DNA from: Adlercreutzia equolifaciens
GTDB lineage: Bacteria; Actinomycetota; Coriobacteriia; Coriobacteriales; Eggerthellaceae
NCBI RefSeq assembly: GCF_029076695.1
Contig: NZ_JARFIK010000002.1
Location: 868,001-932,000, forward strand
Direction: 5' to 3'
Length of the DNA stretch: 64,000 bases
Shown here: positions 16,427 to 25,534 of the stretch, one piece after another
Position numbering within the stretch: position 1 is the stretch's first letter
How the letters are laid out: every line of letters starts with the position of its first letter
Program-made: the position numbers and the translations under genes
Notes under the pieces: generated by a model
Seen by the model: only the letters and a program-made list of their open reading frames with translations
Database searches by the model: none
Told to the model about the DNA's origin: nothing

Positions 16427-16454
16427 ATTATACGAACAAACGTATGGTAGTCAA
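16427..16454 (-). promoter_or_regulatory. recA promoter with LexA box
   Basis: On the minus strand TTGACT (16449-16454) and TATAAT (16427-16432) are 16 bases apart. The spacer contains CGAACAAACGTAT (16433-16445), an SOS box with one imperfect half, inside the palindrome ATACG-N6-CGTAT. The 11 bases ATACGAACAAA recur at 16403-16413, giving an extra half-site 27 bases away. Confidence 0.82.
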
Positions 16455-16642
16455 GAAGTTTTTATTGAGGCCGTTCGCTACTTCCGACGTCGGCGCATGC
16501 TAGCCCTGGAATGTCGCAATGCGGTCGCAGCAAAGGTGCCTAGGAATCGCAGCGTGGGGCGCGCAGGATTCGCAGCGGTCGCGACGTGACGGCTGATGAT
16601 CTGATCAGCAGCTCGCTATCTGCCCGGGAAATTGGCGGCCAC

Positions 16643-17836
16643 CTAGCGGGTTTCTACGGTTTGCAGGGCCTCTTTCAAGGCGTCGAGGGCGGCAAGCGTC
16701 GTTTGCAGCCGCACTGCTTGGCGGCCGCCCTCAAAATGTAGAAGCGTGGCATGGGTGCCGGTTTGGGTAGCGCAGCCCAGCCATACGGTGCCCACGGGTT
16801 TTCCCGGTTCGGCTCCCGTGGGGCCGGCGATGCCGGTAACGGACACGGCTACGTTGGTGCGCAGCTCGCGCAAAGAGCCGCGGGCCATTTGCAGGGCCAC
16901 GGTCTCATCGACGGCTCCCTGGCGAGAGAGCACCTCGTCCGACACGCCGAGCAGCTGCTCCTTCACGTCGTTCACGTAGCTGACAATGCCGCCACGCACC
17001 ACCGTTGAGCTGCCAGGGACCGAGGTGAGCATAGCAGCGATAAGGCCTCCAGTGAGGCTTTCTGCCGTTGAAATGGTGGCCTGCTTTGCCGCCGCCAGTT
17101 GAATGACGTCGGCGGCGCGCTCGTCGATGGCCTTTTGCAGCGCCGCAATTTCCATGGGAGGCTCCGGCGTGGTGACGGCTGGCGTAGTTTTCGCCGTGGC
17201 AGAAGAGACGCCGCGCAGAAGCTTGCGGGCCTTGACCAGGTAGTCGAGCATGGACATGATGGTCAGCACCAGGGCGATGACCATAACGAACCAGGCCAGC
17301 ACAAACATGGGATTCGTGAAGGCCGCTCCTGCGGTATTGAACGTGAGCGAGTCTTTAATCAGGAAGAGAATGATGGCCAAAATCTGAAACACCGTTTTCG
17401 CCTTGCCGTACCAGCTGGCAGCGATAACCTCGCCCTTGCTGGCGGCAATCATGCGAATGCCGGAAACGATGAACTCGCGCGCCAGGATGATGAGCACGGG
17501 CCAGCCGGGAAGAACAGCAAGCTCTACCAGGGCAATAAGGGCTGCGGCCACCAGGATCTTGTCGGCCAGGGGGTCCATGAACTTGCCGAAGTCCGTCACC
17601 TCGCCGCGACTGCGCGCCAAGTAGCCGTCTATCCAGTCAGTGCAGGAAATGAGAATGAAGATGCCAGCGGCGATGAGTCGCTTAGCCTCCAGGGTGATGC
17701 CGGGCAGCCCGACCCATTCGGGCCAGGGGCTCACAATGGCCAGGACAAAAACAGGGACCAAGCAAATGCGAATGAGCGTAACGATATTGGCCGGGGTCCA
17801 GAGCTTCTCGGGGGCCGTGGGCTCGATAACGGTCAT
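16643..17836 (-). CDS. pgsA: Fused phosphatidylglycerophosphate synthase and CinA C-terminal (PncC) amidase
   Basis: One 397-residue frame joins two enzymes. Residues 1 to about 205 are PgsA, with membrane segments and the CDP-alcohol phosphotransferase motif (DWIDGYLAR...FGKFMDPLADK, matching DG-x2-AR-x8-G-x3-D-x3-D) near residues 70-100; it makes phosphatidylglycerophosphate from CDP-diacylglycerol. After a Thr/Pro-rich linker (about 205-235), residues 240-397 are a nicotinamide-nucleotide amidase domain with STAESLTGGLIAA and VTGIAGPTGA. The two genes are adjacent in many Gram-positive bacteria, so this is a fusion of neighbours. The start at 17836 is 4 bases after rimO; the upstream in-frame ATG lies inside rimO. 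Confidence 0.88.
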   Translation of the reverse strand: MTVIEPTAPEKLWTPANIVTLIRICLVPVFVLAIVSPWPEWVGLPGITLEAKRLIAAGIFILISCTDWIDGYLARSRGEVTDFGKFMDPLADKILVAAALIALVELAVLPGWPVLIILAREFIVSGIRMIAASKGEVIAASWYGKAKTVFQILAIILFLIKDSLTFNTAGAAFTNPMFVLAWFVMVIALVLTIMSMLDYLVKARKLLRGVSSATAKTTPAVTTPEPPMEIAALQKAIDERAADVIQLAAAKQATISTAESLTGGLIAAMLTSVPGSSTVVRGGIVSYVNDVKEQLLGVSDEVLSRQGAVDETVALQMARGSLRELRTNVAVSVTGIAGPTGAEPGKPVGTVWLGCATQTGTHATLLHFEGGRQAVRLQTTLAALDALKEALQTVETR

Positions 17837-17840
17837 AGGT

Positions 17841-19217
17841 TTATTCGCCTTCCATCTCGTACAGAAGCGTGTCGACAATGGTCACTGGAATAATGTCGCC
17901 GATCTCTCCCCTTTCGATAAAGGTGATGCCGTCGACTTCCGGCGCCTGGCACTGGGCGCGGCCGTAGCGCTGACCATCTTCCTCGGTGCCTTCGACCAGA
18001 ACGGCGTAGGTACGGCCGACGCGCTGGGCAATGCGCGCCGCGCAGGCGGCATCGGCGGTATCGCGGAGAATTTGGGCGCGCTCCACCTTTTCCTCTTCAT
18101 CGATTTGATCGGGCAGGTCGAACGCGGCGGTACCTTCTTCGCGCGAATAGGGAAACACGCCGATGTAGTCGAAGGGCGCTTCGGCGGCGAAATCGCAGAG
18201 TTCCTCGAAATCCTCTTCCGTCTCGCCCGGGAAACCGGCAATAAGCGTGGTGCGCAAAGTGATATCGGGCACGGCGGTCTGCACGCGTTCGATAAGCGCC
18301 TCAAAGGAGGCGCGAGACCCGGCCCGATTCATGGCGCGCAGGATAGGAGTACAGACGTGCTGCAAGGGAATGTCCAGGTAAGAGCAGACGTTGTCGTAGC
18401 GGGCCATGACCGAGAGCAGCTCGTCGGTAATGCCCTCGGGCTGCAGGTACATGATGCGGAACCAGGTAGCGGGGTACTGGGTGGCCAAGTGCTCGACAAG
18501 CCATGCGAGGCTGGGGGTATCGGGAAGATCTTGGCCCCAGCGGCCCGTGTCCTGGGCAATGAGCACAATCTCGCGCACGCCCTCGTCCTCGATGGCACGG
18601 CGCACGTCAGCTTCGATGCGCTCGGCGGGGAAGCTGTGGTAGCGGCCGCGAATAAAGGGAATGGTGCAGTAAGAGCAGAACCGATCGCAGCCGTCGGAGA
18701 TTTTCACATAGGTGAAGGGCTCCCCTGCACATTCGATGGGACGGGCAGCCTCGGCGGGGGTGTTCTTTCCTTCTGCAGGGTCCTGGACGAAAGAAGCGCG
18801 ATCGATGCCGCAAATGCCGTCAACAATGGCGACGATGTCGTCCTCTTTGCTGCAGGGAATAAAGGCGCGCGCCTCTTCCAGCTCGGTGGCAAGGTCGTCG
18901 CCGTAGCGCGCCGGCATGCAGCCGGCCACAATAAGGGCGGCGTCTCCGCAACTTACCCGAGGCAGCTGCGCCGCCTCGAAAATGGCGTCAAGGCTCTCCT
19001 CGGTGGCCGATTGGATGAACGAGCAGGTGTTGATGATGACAACATCGGCGTCTTCCAGGGCCGCGTCCACGCGATAGCCGGCCCCTTTAAGGGCGCGGGC
19101 CATGGCGGCGGAGTCCACCTCGTTTTTGGCGCACCCCATGGTAACGAAGCCGACGGCGCCGCAGGAGGTGTCGGAAGAAAAGACAGTGGTTGGCGGTACT
19201 GCGGTCTGAGAGGCCAT
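17841..19217 (-). CDS. rimO: Ribosomal protein S12 methylthiotransferase RimO
   Basis: RimO is a radical-SAM enzyme that methylthiolates an aspartate of ribosomal protein S12. The 458-residue enzyme has UPF0004 cysteines (MGCAKNEVD near residue 28, NTCSFI near 63, AGCMPARY near 98), a radical-SAM CDRFCSYC near residue 175, and a TRAM domain at the C-terminus. The GCAKNEVDS signature separates RimO from MiaB and MtaB. It is followed by pgsA-cinA after 4 bases. Confidence 0.94.
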   Translation of the reverse strand: MASQTAVPPTTVFSSDTSCGAVGFVTMGCAKNEVDSAAMARALKGAGYRVDAALEDADVVIINTCSFIQSATEESLDAIFEAAQLPRVSCGDAALIVAGCMPARYGDDLATELEEARAFIPCSKEDDIVAIVDGICGIDRASFVQDPAEGKNTPAEAARPIECAGEPFTYVKISDGCDRFCSYCTIPFIRGRYHSFPAERIEADVRRAIEDEGVREIVLIAQDTGRWGQDLPDTPSLAWLVEHLATQYPATWFRIMYLQPEGITDELLSVMARYDNVCSYLDIPLQHVCTPILRAMNRAGSRASFEALIERVQTAVPDITLRTTLIAGFPGETEEDFEELCDFAAEAPFDYIGVFPYSREEGTAAFDLPDQIDEEEKVERAQILRDTADAACAARIAQRVGRTYAVLVEGTEEDGQRYGRAQCQAPEVDGITFIERGEIGDIIPVTIVDTLLYEMEGE

Positions 19218-19230
19218 AGCGCTGCGAATC

Positions 19231-19728
19231 CTAGCGGTAGTTGACGTACTGCAGAGGCTGGCCGTAGTCTTGGCCCTTGAGGAAGGCGATAACCTCCTGC
19301 AGCGTGTCGCGAGAGGCGGAGCTCACGCGCAGCTTGTCGCCCTCGATGGTGACCTTGCACTTGAGTTTCTGGGCCTTGATGTCCTTGTTGATCTTGCCGG
19401 CCGTTTCCTTGTCGATGCCGTCGACAATGGTGGCCACCCGGCGCACGCTGCCACCGGTGGCAGCGATGGGGTCGCCCCAGGACACGGCGGTCAAGTCGAT
19501 GCCGCGCTTGATGAGCTTCGAGCCAATGACGTCGATAACCTGGCCCGCGACGAAATCGGCCGGAGCGCTGACCGTCATGGTGCGACCGTTCTTGTCCAGC
19601 GTAATCTCGGCGCCGGAGTCCTTCAGATCGTAGCGCTGGGCCAGCTCTTTGCGCGCCTGCTGGAACGCGTTGTCGACCTCTTGCATGTCGACGGTGGATA
19701 CCACATCGAAGCTGGATTCTTTTGCCAT
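19231..19728 (-). CDS. yajQ: YajQ family nucleotide-binding protein
   Basis: The 165-residue protein matches YajQ in length and in the conserved start SSFDVVSTVDMQEVDNAF and the end KGQDYGQPLQYVNYR. YajQ has two ferredoxin-like domains; some homologues bind cyclic di-GMP and act with transcription factors, others bind nucleotides or RNA. No cyclic di-GMP enzyme occurs in the window. It lies 14 bases upstream of rimO and 51 downstream of the RodZ-like gene. Confidence 0.93.
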   Translation of the reverse strand: MAKESSFDVVSTVDMQEVDNAFQQARKELAQRYDLKDSGAEITLDKNGRTMTVSAPADFVAGQVIDVIGSKLIKRGIDLTAVSWGDPIAATGGSVRRVATIVDGIDKETAGKINKDIKAQKLKCKVTIEGDKLRVSSASRDTLQEVIAFLKGQDYGQPLQYVNYR

Positions 19729-19779
19729 GGGAAAACCTTTCTTGCTGGTTGCGTTGAAACGAGTGAGAAGGATGCTGCC

Positions 19780-20925
19780 CTAGTTCGCAGCGTCGTCGTC
19801 AGCGGTGTCGGAAGAGCCGGTGTCGTCTGACGAATCGCCGCCATCGGAGCTGCTGCCCTCGCCGTCATCGGAGGAAGTATCGTCATCGTCAGTGCTGTCC
19901 TTGGAAGTATCGCCATCCTTGGAGGTGGTAGACAGGTTGTTGTCCTTGCGCCACTGTTCCAGAATGTCCTCGAAGTTGACGGTGTAGGAGGAAATACCCC
20001 GGTCGCTGGGCTCGGGAAGGGTGACTTCCTTGTCGTCCACGAAGATCTTCACGTTCTCGGGGGCCGAGGTGACGAAGCGCAGGGTGTCGGTTACGTCCTC
20101 GTCGCCGGTGTCGGGTCCGGTGACGGTTTCGGCCATGATGGTCTTGTCGTCCTTGTAGATTTCGATATAGGCCTCTTTGCCGTCGAGCACCTCCCAGGTG
20201 AACTTCGCGCTGGTAGGAGCCACGGGCTCAACCGAGGGAGTGGTGTTGTCGGTGCCCGTCGTGCCCGTGTTGGTGTTGGCGGAATTGGCCATACCGGAGA
20301 TGGGGATGGTGGGCGTGTCGTCGGCTTCGGTTCCATGGTTGCCGAAGGCCAGCACGATGACCAGCACGAGAAGGGCCACGATGATGGCCCCGACAACGAT
20401 AAGCGGCAGCATAGAGCTGAAGTTGGCCGTAATGCCCGGGGCCTGCCGGCCCTGGACCAAGTTGGTGTACTGGGGCTGCGGCGCAGCACCGCGCGTGGAG
20501 CGACCCGAGGAGGATCCGTAGCTGCTGCGCGAGCGAGAGCTGCGATTGCTGGGCATTTCCAGAGTCTCGGTGCGGCGCCCGCTACGCGACGAAGAGCCGC
20601 CGCGGCCCGTGGCCCAGTCTCCCCCGCGGTCCGACGAGCGGCCGCGCTCGGGACGGTCGTAGGGACGGCGCCCTGTTTCAAACTGATAGGCCTCGTCGCG
20701 ATAGGCGCGGGTGACCTCGGTGGGATTGAGACCGACCAGACGTGCATAGGCCCCTACCATGTTGGAGGTGTAGCCTCGCGGTGGCATGCGGGCGAAATCG
20801 CCGTCCTCGATGGCGCGCAGGATGTCGGGACGAATGCGCAGCTTGCGAGCGGCGGTAGAGAGATCGAGGCCCTTGCGCTCGCGCGCGTTTCTGAGCATGT
20901 CTCCAAAAGAAGTCTGTCTCGCCAC
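19780..20925 (-). CDS. RodZ-like helix-turn-helix membrane protein
   Basis: The 381-residue protein has an N-terminal HTH_25 domain (about residues 7-75, LRNARERKGLDLSTAARKL), a basic Ser/Arg-rich linker, one membrane segment (about 172-195), and an extracytoplasmic DUF4115-like beta domain (about 240-325). It ends in a Ser/Asp-rich acidic tail of about 50 residues. This is the RodZ plan, in which the HTH contacts MreB-type cytoskeleton and the protein helps organise cell-wall growth. Coding begins with GTG. It follows ftsK by 41 bases. The acidic tail is unusually long. Confidence 0.8.
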   Translation of the reverse strand: MARQTSFGDMLRNARERKGLDLSTAARKLRIRPDILRAIEDGDFARMPPRGYTSNMVGAYARLVGLNPTEVTRAYRDEAYQFETGRRPYDRPERGRSSDRGGDWATGRGGSSSRSGRRTETLEMPSNRSSRSRSSYGSSSGRSTRGAAPQPQYTNLVQGRQAPGITANFSSMLPLIVVGAIIVALLVLVIVLAFGNHGTEADDTPTIPISGMANSANTNTGTTGTDNTTPSVEPVAPTSAKFTWEVLDGKEAYIEIYKDDKTIMAETVTGPDTGDEDVTDTLRFVTSAPENVKIFVDDKEVTLPEPSDRGISSYTVNFEDILEQWRKDNNLSTTSKDGDTSKDSTDDDDTSSDDGEGSSSDGGDSSDDTGSSDTADDDAAN

Positions 20926-20966
20926 GGTGTGTCTCCTCTATTCAGTCGCAGGGGTAAGGCTGCGGG

Positions 20967-23558
20967 TTAGAAATCTTCCATCTCGTCGTGGGTCTCGAAG
21001 GCCTTGAGGGTCTCGAGTTCCATCTCGTCGACGAGGACCTCGCGGGGACGGCTGCCGTTGGCCGGGCCCACAATGCCCTTTTCTTCCAATTGATCCATTA
21101 TACGTCCTGCTCGGGCATAGCCAACCTTCAAGCGGCGCTGAAGGTTGGATGTTGAGCCCAATCCGCTTGAAACCACCACATCGGCGGCTTCCCAGATGAG
21201 TGGATCGTCGTCTTCGGAGCCGCCGTCACCGGCCGGCGAGCTGTCACCCAAGGTGACCACATTGGTCTTCAGAATCTCGTCGTGGTACTCCGGCTCGCCC
21301 TGAGACTTGAGGTGCGCCACCACGGCGGCAATTTCCTCATCGGAGACGAAGGGCCCCTGCACGCGCACAGGCTTGGGGTACTCGGGCATGCCGATGAGCA
21401 GGTCGCCGTGGCCGATGAGGTTCTCGGCGCCAACGGAATCCAAGATGACGCGGGAGTCAATGCCCGAGGCCACGGTAAGACCGATGCGGCAGGTAATATT
21501 CGCCTTGATAAGGCCCGTAACCACGTTGGTGGAGGGGCGCTGGGTGGCAATGATGAGGTGAATGCCGGCCGCACGGGCCAGCTGCGCAATACGGCTGATG
21601 GAGAACTCCACCTCTTTGCCGACGTTCATCATGAGGTCGGCCAGCTCGTCGATGACGATGACAATGTAGGGAATGGGCTCGCCGTAGGGGTTCTCCGGCG
21701 GCACCTCCCCTGCCTTTTCAGCGGCGGCATCGGCCTCTTGAGCCGCGCGGGCCTTTTCGTTGAACGAGATAATATTGCGCACGCCGCATTTCGAGAACAT
21801 CTTCAGGCGGCGCTCCATCTCAGCCACGGCCCAGGACAGGGCGCTGGAGGCCTCGCGGCACTCGGTGACCACGGGCACATAGAGATGGGGAATGCCCTCG
21901 TAGGGCGCAAATTCCACGCGTTTCGGATCGACCATGATGAAGCGCACCTCCGAGGGAGTGGCGCGCATGAGGATGGACATGATCATGCCGTTGACCTCAA
22001 CGGACTTACCGGAACCGGTGGTGCCGGCAATAAGCACGTGAGGCATTTTCGCCAGGTCGTGGACGATGGAGTGCCCCTCGACGTCCTCGCCGATGGCCAC
22101 TTGCAAGGGCCCCTCCCCCGCCGCTGCCAGCACCTCGGGCAGGTAGACCATCTGGCGCTTGCGGTTGGGTACTTCGATGCCCACATAGTTTGTGCCCGGG
22201 ATGGGGGCGAAGATGCGGACGCCGGGGGCCGCCAAGGCCAGGGCGATGTCGTCGGTGAGGTTGGTGACTTTGCTCACGCGCACGCCGGAGGGCAGATCGA
22301 CTTTGAAGAGGGTAACCGTCGGGCCTTCCACCCAGCCCACGACCGAGGCCATGACGCCGAAGTCCTCCAAGGTGCCCTGAAGCTCCATAGCCACTTCGCG
22401 CAGCTCTTCTTCGGTGGAGCCCCGACGGGTGCCGCCTCCCGTGGAGAGCAGGCTCATGGGCGGCAGCTCAAAGCCGTCCTTGGAGCGCGGCTTTTCAGGC
22501 TCGGGCTTCGCGGCCTTCTTACGGGCGGGGCGCTTCGGAGCCGGCGCGGGCTTCTCCTCGGGCTGGGGCTTGTTGCGCTTTCCGAGCTTGCGGGTAAGGG
22601 GCGCGGCGGGCTCGGCCGCGGAAATGTCCTTGATCTGGGCCGTTTCCATGGGATCGGGCGGCACGATGGGAATGAGCTGGGTTTCATCGGCGGCACCGAT
22701 TTTCTGGGTGAGGGCGCCTTCCGGAGCGCCGACGCGACCAGTGCGGGGCCGGCGCGGCTCCTCAAAGGGCAGTCGCGAGGTAAGCGCCGCAGGGTTGACC
22801 GCCGTAGGATCAGTATTGCCAGCGATGATACGGGCCGGCGCGGGCATGTCTTCGGAGCTGGTCCTTCCCCGTCGCGCCCGACCCAGCAGCGCGTCAGCCA
22901 CCCCGGGCATACCCTCGGGGATACCCGGGGTATGGGTGGCACGGAACTTCTCGATAAAGGAAGACACGGAGAAGCCGATGATGATGACGCCGATAAGCGC
23001 GATGCCCAGCATGATGACACAGGAAATGATCTGTCCGAACAGGGTCAGCCCCACCCAAGCGAGGGCCGCTCCCACGTAGCCGCCGTGGGTTACCAGGGCG
23101 TTGTGGTCGAACAGGAACGCCGGCCCCTGGAAGCCCAAAGGCGTGAACAGGGCGATGATGCCGAGCAACGCAATGAGGATGAGGGCCAGGCCGATGGCAA
23201 TGCGCAGCGACATGCGCTGGTGATCCAGACGATAGAGAATGGAGGCGCCGATGGCCACCAAAAAGAAGGGCAGCAGATAGCAGCCGATGCCGAAGACCAG
23301 GTGCAGAGCCTCGGACAGAAAAGAGGTGACGATGGCACCCGAGGGGGCCACGGCGGCAATGAACAGCACAATGCCCAGCAGCACTATGCCGACGCCCACC
23401 ACATCGCGGCGGGTGCGATCGTCGAAGACGCGCGGCTCTTCGGATACCGTGGCCCGGCTGCGGGCAGCGGAGCGGCGCGTTCCGCTTTTGGGCGTACCAC
23501 CGCTGGCCGCAGCGCGGGATTTTGTTGCTTTCTGACTTTGCTGAGAGTGTCGGGCCAC
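20967..23558 (-). CDS. ftsK: DNA translocase FtsK/SpoIIIE
   Basis: FtsK pumps chromosomal DNA through the closing septum. The 863-residue protein has four or five membrane segments between residues 50 and 210, a Pro/Lys-rich linker, and a motor domain with Walker A GTTGSGKS near residues 511-518 and the DELADLMM Walker B near 638. The C-terminal gamma winged helix (about 795-863) reads DNA polarity motifs. Coding starts with GTG 6 bases after the rnjA stop. The linker is shorter than in Escherichia coli FtsK, as expected for SpoIIIE-like proteins. Confidence 0.95.
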   Translation of the reverse strand: MARHSQQSQKATKSRAAASGGTPKSGTRRSAARSRATVSEEPRVFDDRTRRDVVGVGIVLLGIVLFIAAVAPSGAIVTSFLSEALHLVFGIGCYLLPFFLVAIGASILYRLDHQRMSLRIAIGLALILIALLGIIALFTPLGFQGPAFLFDHNALVTHGGYVGAALAWVGLTLFGQIISCVIMLGIALIGVIIIGFSVSSFIEKFRATHTPGIPEGMPGVADALLGRARRGRTSSEDMPAPARIIAGNTDPTAVNPAALTSRLPFEEPRRPRTGRVGAPEGALTQKIGAADETQLIPIVPPDPMETAQIKDISAAEPAAPLTRKLGKRNKPQPEEKPAPAPKRPARKKAAKPEPEKPRSKDGFELPPMSLLSTGGGTRRGSTEEELREVAMELQGTLEDFGVMASVVGWVEGPTVTLFKVDLPSGVRVSKVTNLTDDIALALAAPGVRIFAPIPGTNYVGIEVPNRKRQMVYLPEVLAAAGEGPLQVAIGEDVEGHSIVHDLAKMPHVLIAGTTGSGKSVEVNGMIMSILMRATPSEVRFIMVDPKRVEFAPYEGIPHLYVPVVTECREASSALSWAVAEMERRLKMFSKCGVRNIISFNEKARAAQEADAAAEKAGEVPPENPYGEPIPYIVIVIDELADLMMNVGKEVEFSISRIAQLARAAGIHLIIATQRPSTNVVTGLIKANITCRIGLTVASGIDSRVILDSVGAENLIGHGDLLIGMPEYPKPVRVQGPFVSDEEIAAVVAHLKSQGEPEYHDEILKTNVVTLGDSSPAGDGGSEDDDPLIWEAADVVVSSGLGSTSNLQRRLKVGYARAGRIMDQLEEKGIVGPANGSRPREVLVDEMELETLKAFETHDEMEDF

Positions 23559-23564
23559 GCTTGC

Positions 23565-25451
23565 CTAGACCTCCAGGATGTTCACGACGACCATGGGGCG
23601 CTGCTTGGTGCGCTCCCACAGCAGGGACAGCAGGGCGTCGCGGGCCACCTTGCGCAGCTCCTTGATGCCGCCGTCCTTGGCCAGGCAGCGCTTGAGGGCG
23701 TTGGTGACCGTGGTTGCGGCTTCCTGGGTGAGGTAATGGTCGTCACCGCCGGTGATGCCGTGCATGGACACCTGCACGTCGGCCTCAAGGGCGCGCTTCT
23801 TCATGTCGATGGCCACGGCAACGCTGGCAAAGCCCTGGTTGCCCAAGGTGTTGCGCTCGTCGAGCACGTCCTGGGAGGTGTCGCCCACCGACAGGCCGTC
23901 CACGTAGACGATGCCCGAGGGCACGCCCTCGCCGCGGGCCACGCCGCGGGCGGACAGTTCCAGAGAGTCGCCGTTTTCCATAACGTAGATGTTGTCGGGA
24001 TCGACGCCGGTGGCCTCGGCCAGCTTGGCGTGGGCGCGCAAATGGGTGGCCTCGCCGTGGACGGGCATGAAGTTCTTCGGCTTCACGATGGAGAGCATGA
24101 TCTTCAGCTCTTCGGCACCGGCATGGCCCGACACGTGCACGCGGGCGCGGCTCTTGTCGTAGACATCCGCGCCAATTTTCGCCAACTGGTTGATGACGCG
24201 GGTGACGGCCTTCTCGTTGCCGGGGACCGGCGTGGCCGAGATGATGACCGTGTCGCCCTCTTCGATCTCGATGGTCTTGTGCTCGCCGTTGGCAATGCGG
24301 GCCAGGGCCGACAGGGGCTCGCCCTGGCTGCCCGTGCACATGATGACCACCTGCTCGGGCGGAATGCCCTTGAGGTCGTAGGCATCGATGAGGTTGTCGT
24401 CGGAGATGTTGAGATAGCCCAGGCGACGGGCGATGTCGGTGTTCTGGATCATGGAGCGACCCGTAACCACTACCTTGCGGCCGTTCTTCACCGCGGCGTC
24501 GCAGATTTGCTGCATGCGGTGAATATGGCTGGCGAAGGAGGCGATGATGACGCGGCCCTTGGCCTGGGAGATAATCTGCTCGAGCGTCTTGCCCACTTCG
24601 GCCTCGGAGGGCGTGAAGTTGGGGTTGGTGGCGTTGGTGGAGTCGCTCATCATGAGGTCGACGCCCTGCTCGGAATAGCGGGCCAAGGCACCGAAGTCGG
24701 TGGTGATGCCGTCGATAGGCGTCTGATCGAGCTTGAAGTCGCCCGTGTGCAGCACGTTGCCGGCTGGGCTCTGGATGAACAGGCCCACGGCGCCGGGAAT
24801 GGAGTGGTTCACGGCGAAGAAGTCGACCTTGAAGCACCCCAGCTTGATGTCGTCGCCGGGCTTGATCTCGATGAGCTTGGCGTTCTTGACGCGATGCTCG
24901 GCGAACTTGCCCTCGATAAGGCCCAAGGTGAGCTTCGTGGCATAGATGTTGACCGTGCGGTCGAGGTCTTTCAGCAGGTACGGCAAGGTGCCGGTGTGGT
25001 CCTCGTGGCCGTGGGTGATGATGATGCCGCGCAGCTTATCGGCGTTTTCCAGCACGTAGGTGTAGTCGGGCAGGATAAGATCGATGCCCGGATGATCGTC
25101 GTCGGGGAACATCAGGCCGGCGTCGTCGAGGATCATGTCGTTGCCGCATTCGAAGGCCGTCATGTTCTTGCCGATGGCGTCCAAGCCGCCAAGCGGAATG
25201 ATCTTCAGCTTGGCGTTGGGGTCCTTCTGGTTCTTGGAGCCGCGGCGCGTCTTCTGATTGGACGGGCGCTGCTGCCCCTGGCCTTCAGCCGCTTCGCCGC
25301 GGGAAAGCTGAGGGCGCTTGCGCTCGAGGTTGACGCGCTTGAACGAGGTGTTGTTCTTGCGCTTGTCGGAGCGGCGGTTGTTGTTGCTCTTGCCGCTGTT
25401 TTGTCCCTGATCGCTCGGGCGATCGGAACGGTCGTTCTTTGATGTCGTCAT
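23565..25451 (-). CDS. rnjA: Ribonuclease J
   Basis: RNase J is a metallo-beta-lactamase-fold nuclease with 5' exo- and endonuclease activity in RNA processing and decay. The 628-residue protein has a 75-residue basic, Asn/Arg/Gln-rich N-terminal extension, then the metal-binding THGHEDHTG near residues 139-147, the beta-CASP domain, and a C-terminal dimerisation part. SDSTNA and the late GHAGAEELK support beta-CASP membership. AAAGGA precedes the ATG. Such disordered basic extensions are common in actinobacterial RNase J. Confidence 0.94.
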   Translation of the reverse strand: MTTSKNDRSDRPSDQGQNSGKSNNNRRSDKRKNNTSFKRVNLERKRPQLSRGEAAEGQGQQRPSNQKTRRGSKNQKDPNAKLKIIPLGGLDAIGKNMTAFECGNDMILDDAGLMFPDDDHPGIDLILPDYTYVLENADKLRGIIITHGHEDHTGTLPYLLKDLDRTVNIYATKLTLGLIEGKFAEHRVKNAKLIEIKPGDDIKLGCFKVDFFAVNHSIPGAVGLFIQSPAGNVLHTGDFKLDQTPIDGITTDFGALARYSEQGVDLMMSDSTNATNPNFTPSEAEVGKTLEQIISQAKGRVIIASFASHIHRMQQICDAAVKNGRKVVVTGRSMIQNTDIARRLGYLNISDDNLIDAYDLKGIPPEQVVIMCTGSQGEPLSALARIANGEHKTIEIEEGDTVIISATPVPGNEKAVTRVINQLAKIGADVYDKSRARVHVSGHAGAEELKIMLSIVKPKNFMPVHGEATHLRAHAKLAEATGVDPDNIYVMENGDSLELSARGVARGEGVPSGIVYVDGLSVGDTSQDVLDERNTLGNQGFASVAVAIDMKKRALEADVQVSMHGITGGDDHYLTQEAATTVTNALKRCLAKDGGIKELRKVARDALLSLLWERTKQRPMVVVNILEV

Positions 25452-25476
25452 AGGTTCCTTTTCTTTCTGACGTATT

Positions 25477-25512
25477 TGAAAAACGCCGGCCCGAAAGGGT
25501 CGGACCGGCGTT
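25477..25512 (-). terminator. Terminator after dapA
   Basis: AACGCCGG (25482-25489) pairs with CCGGCGTT (25505-25512), with a further inner pairing CCC-GAAA-GGG in the loop. Five T residues follow on the minus strand. It separates dapA from rnjA. Confidence 0.85.
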
Positions 25513-25534
25513 CACGGTGCAATGACTGCCGGAG

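Noticed and set aside
17640-19244. Plus-strand frame of 534 codons antisense to rimO and pgsA
   Set aside because: rimO and pgsA have clear catalytic motifs; the antisense frame has none.
21282-25442. Plus-strand open frame of 1386 codons antisense to ftsK and rnjA
   Set aside because: It follows from the codon bias of the two GC-rich genes on the other strand; the protein has no recognisable domain and no ribosome binding site.
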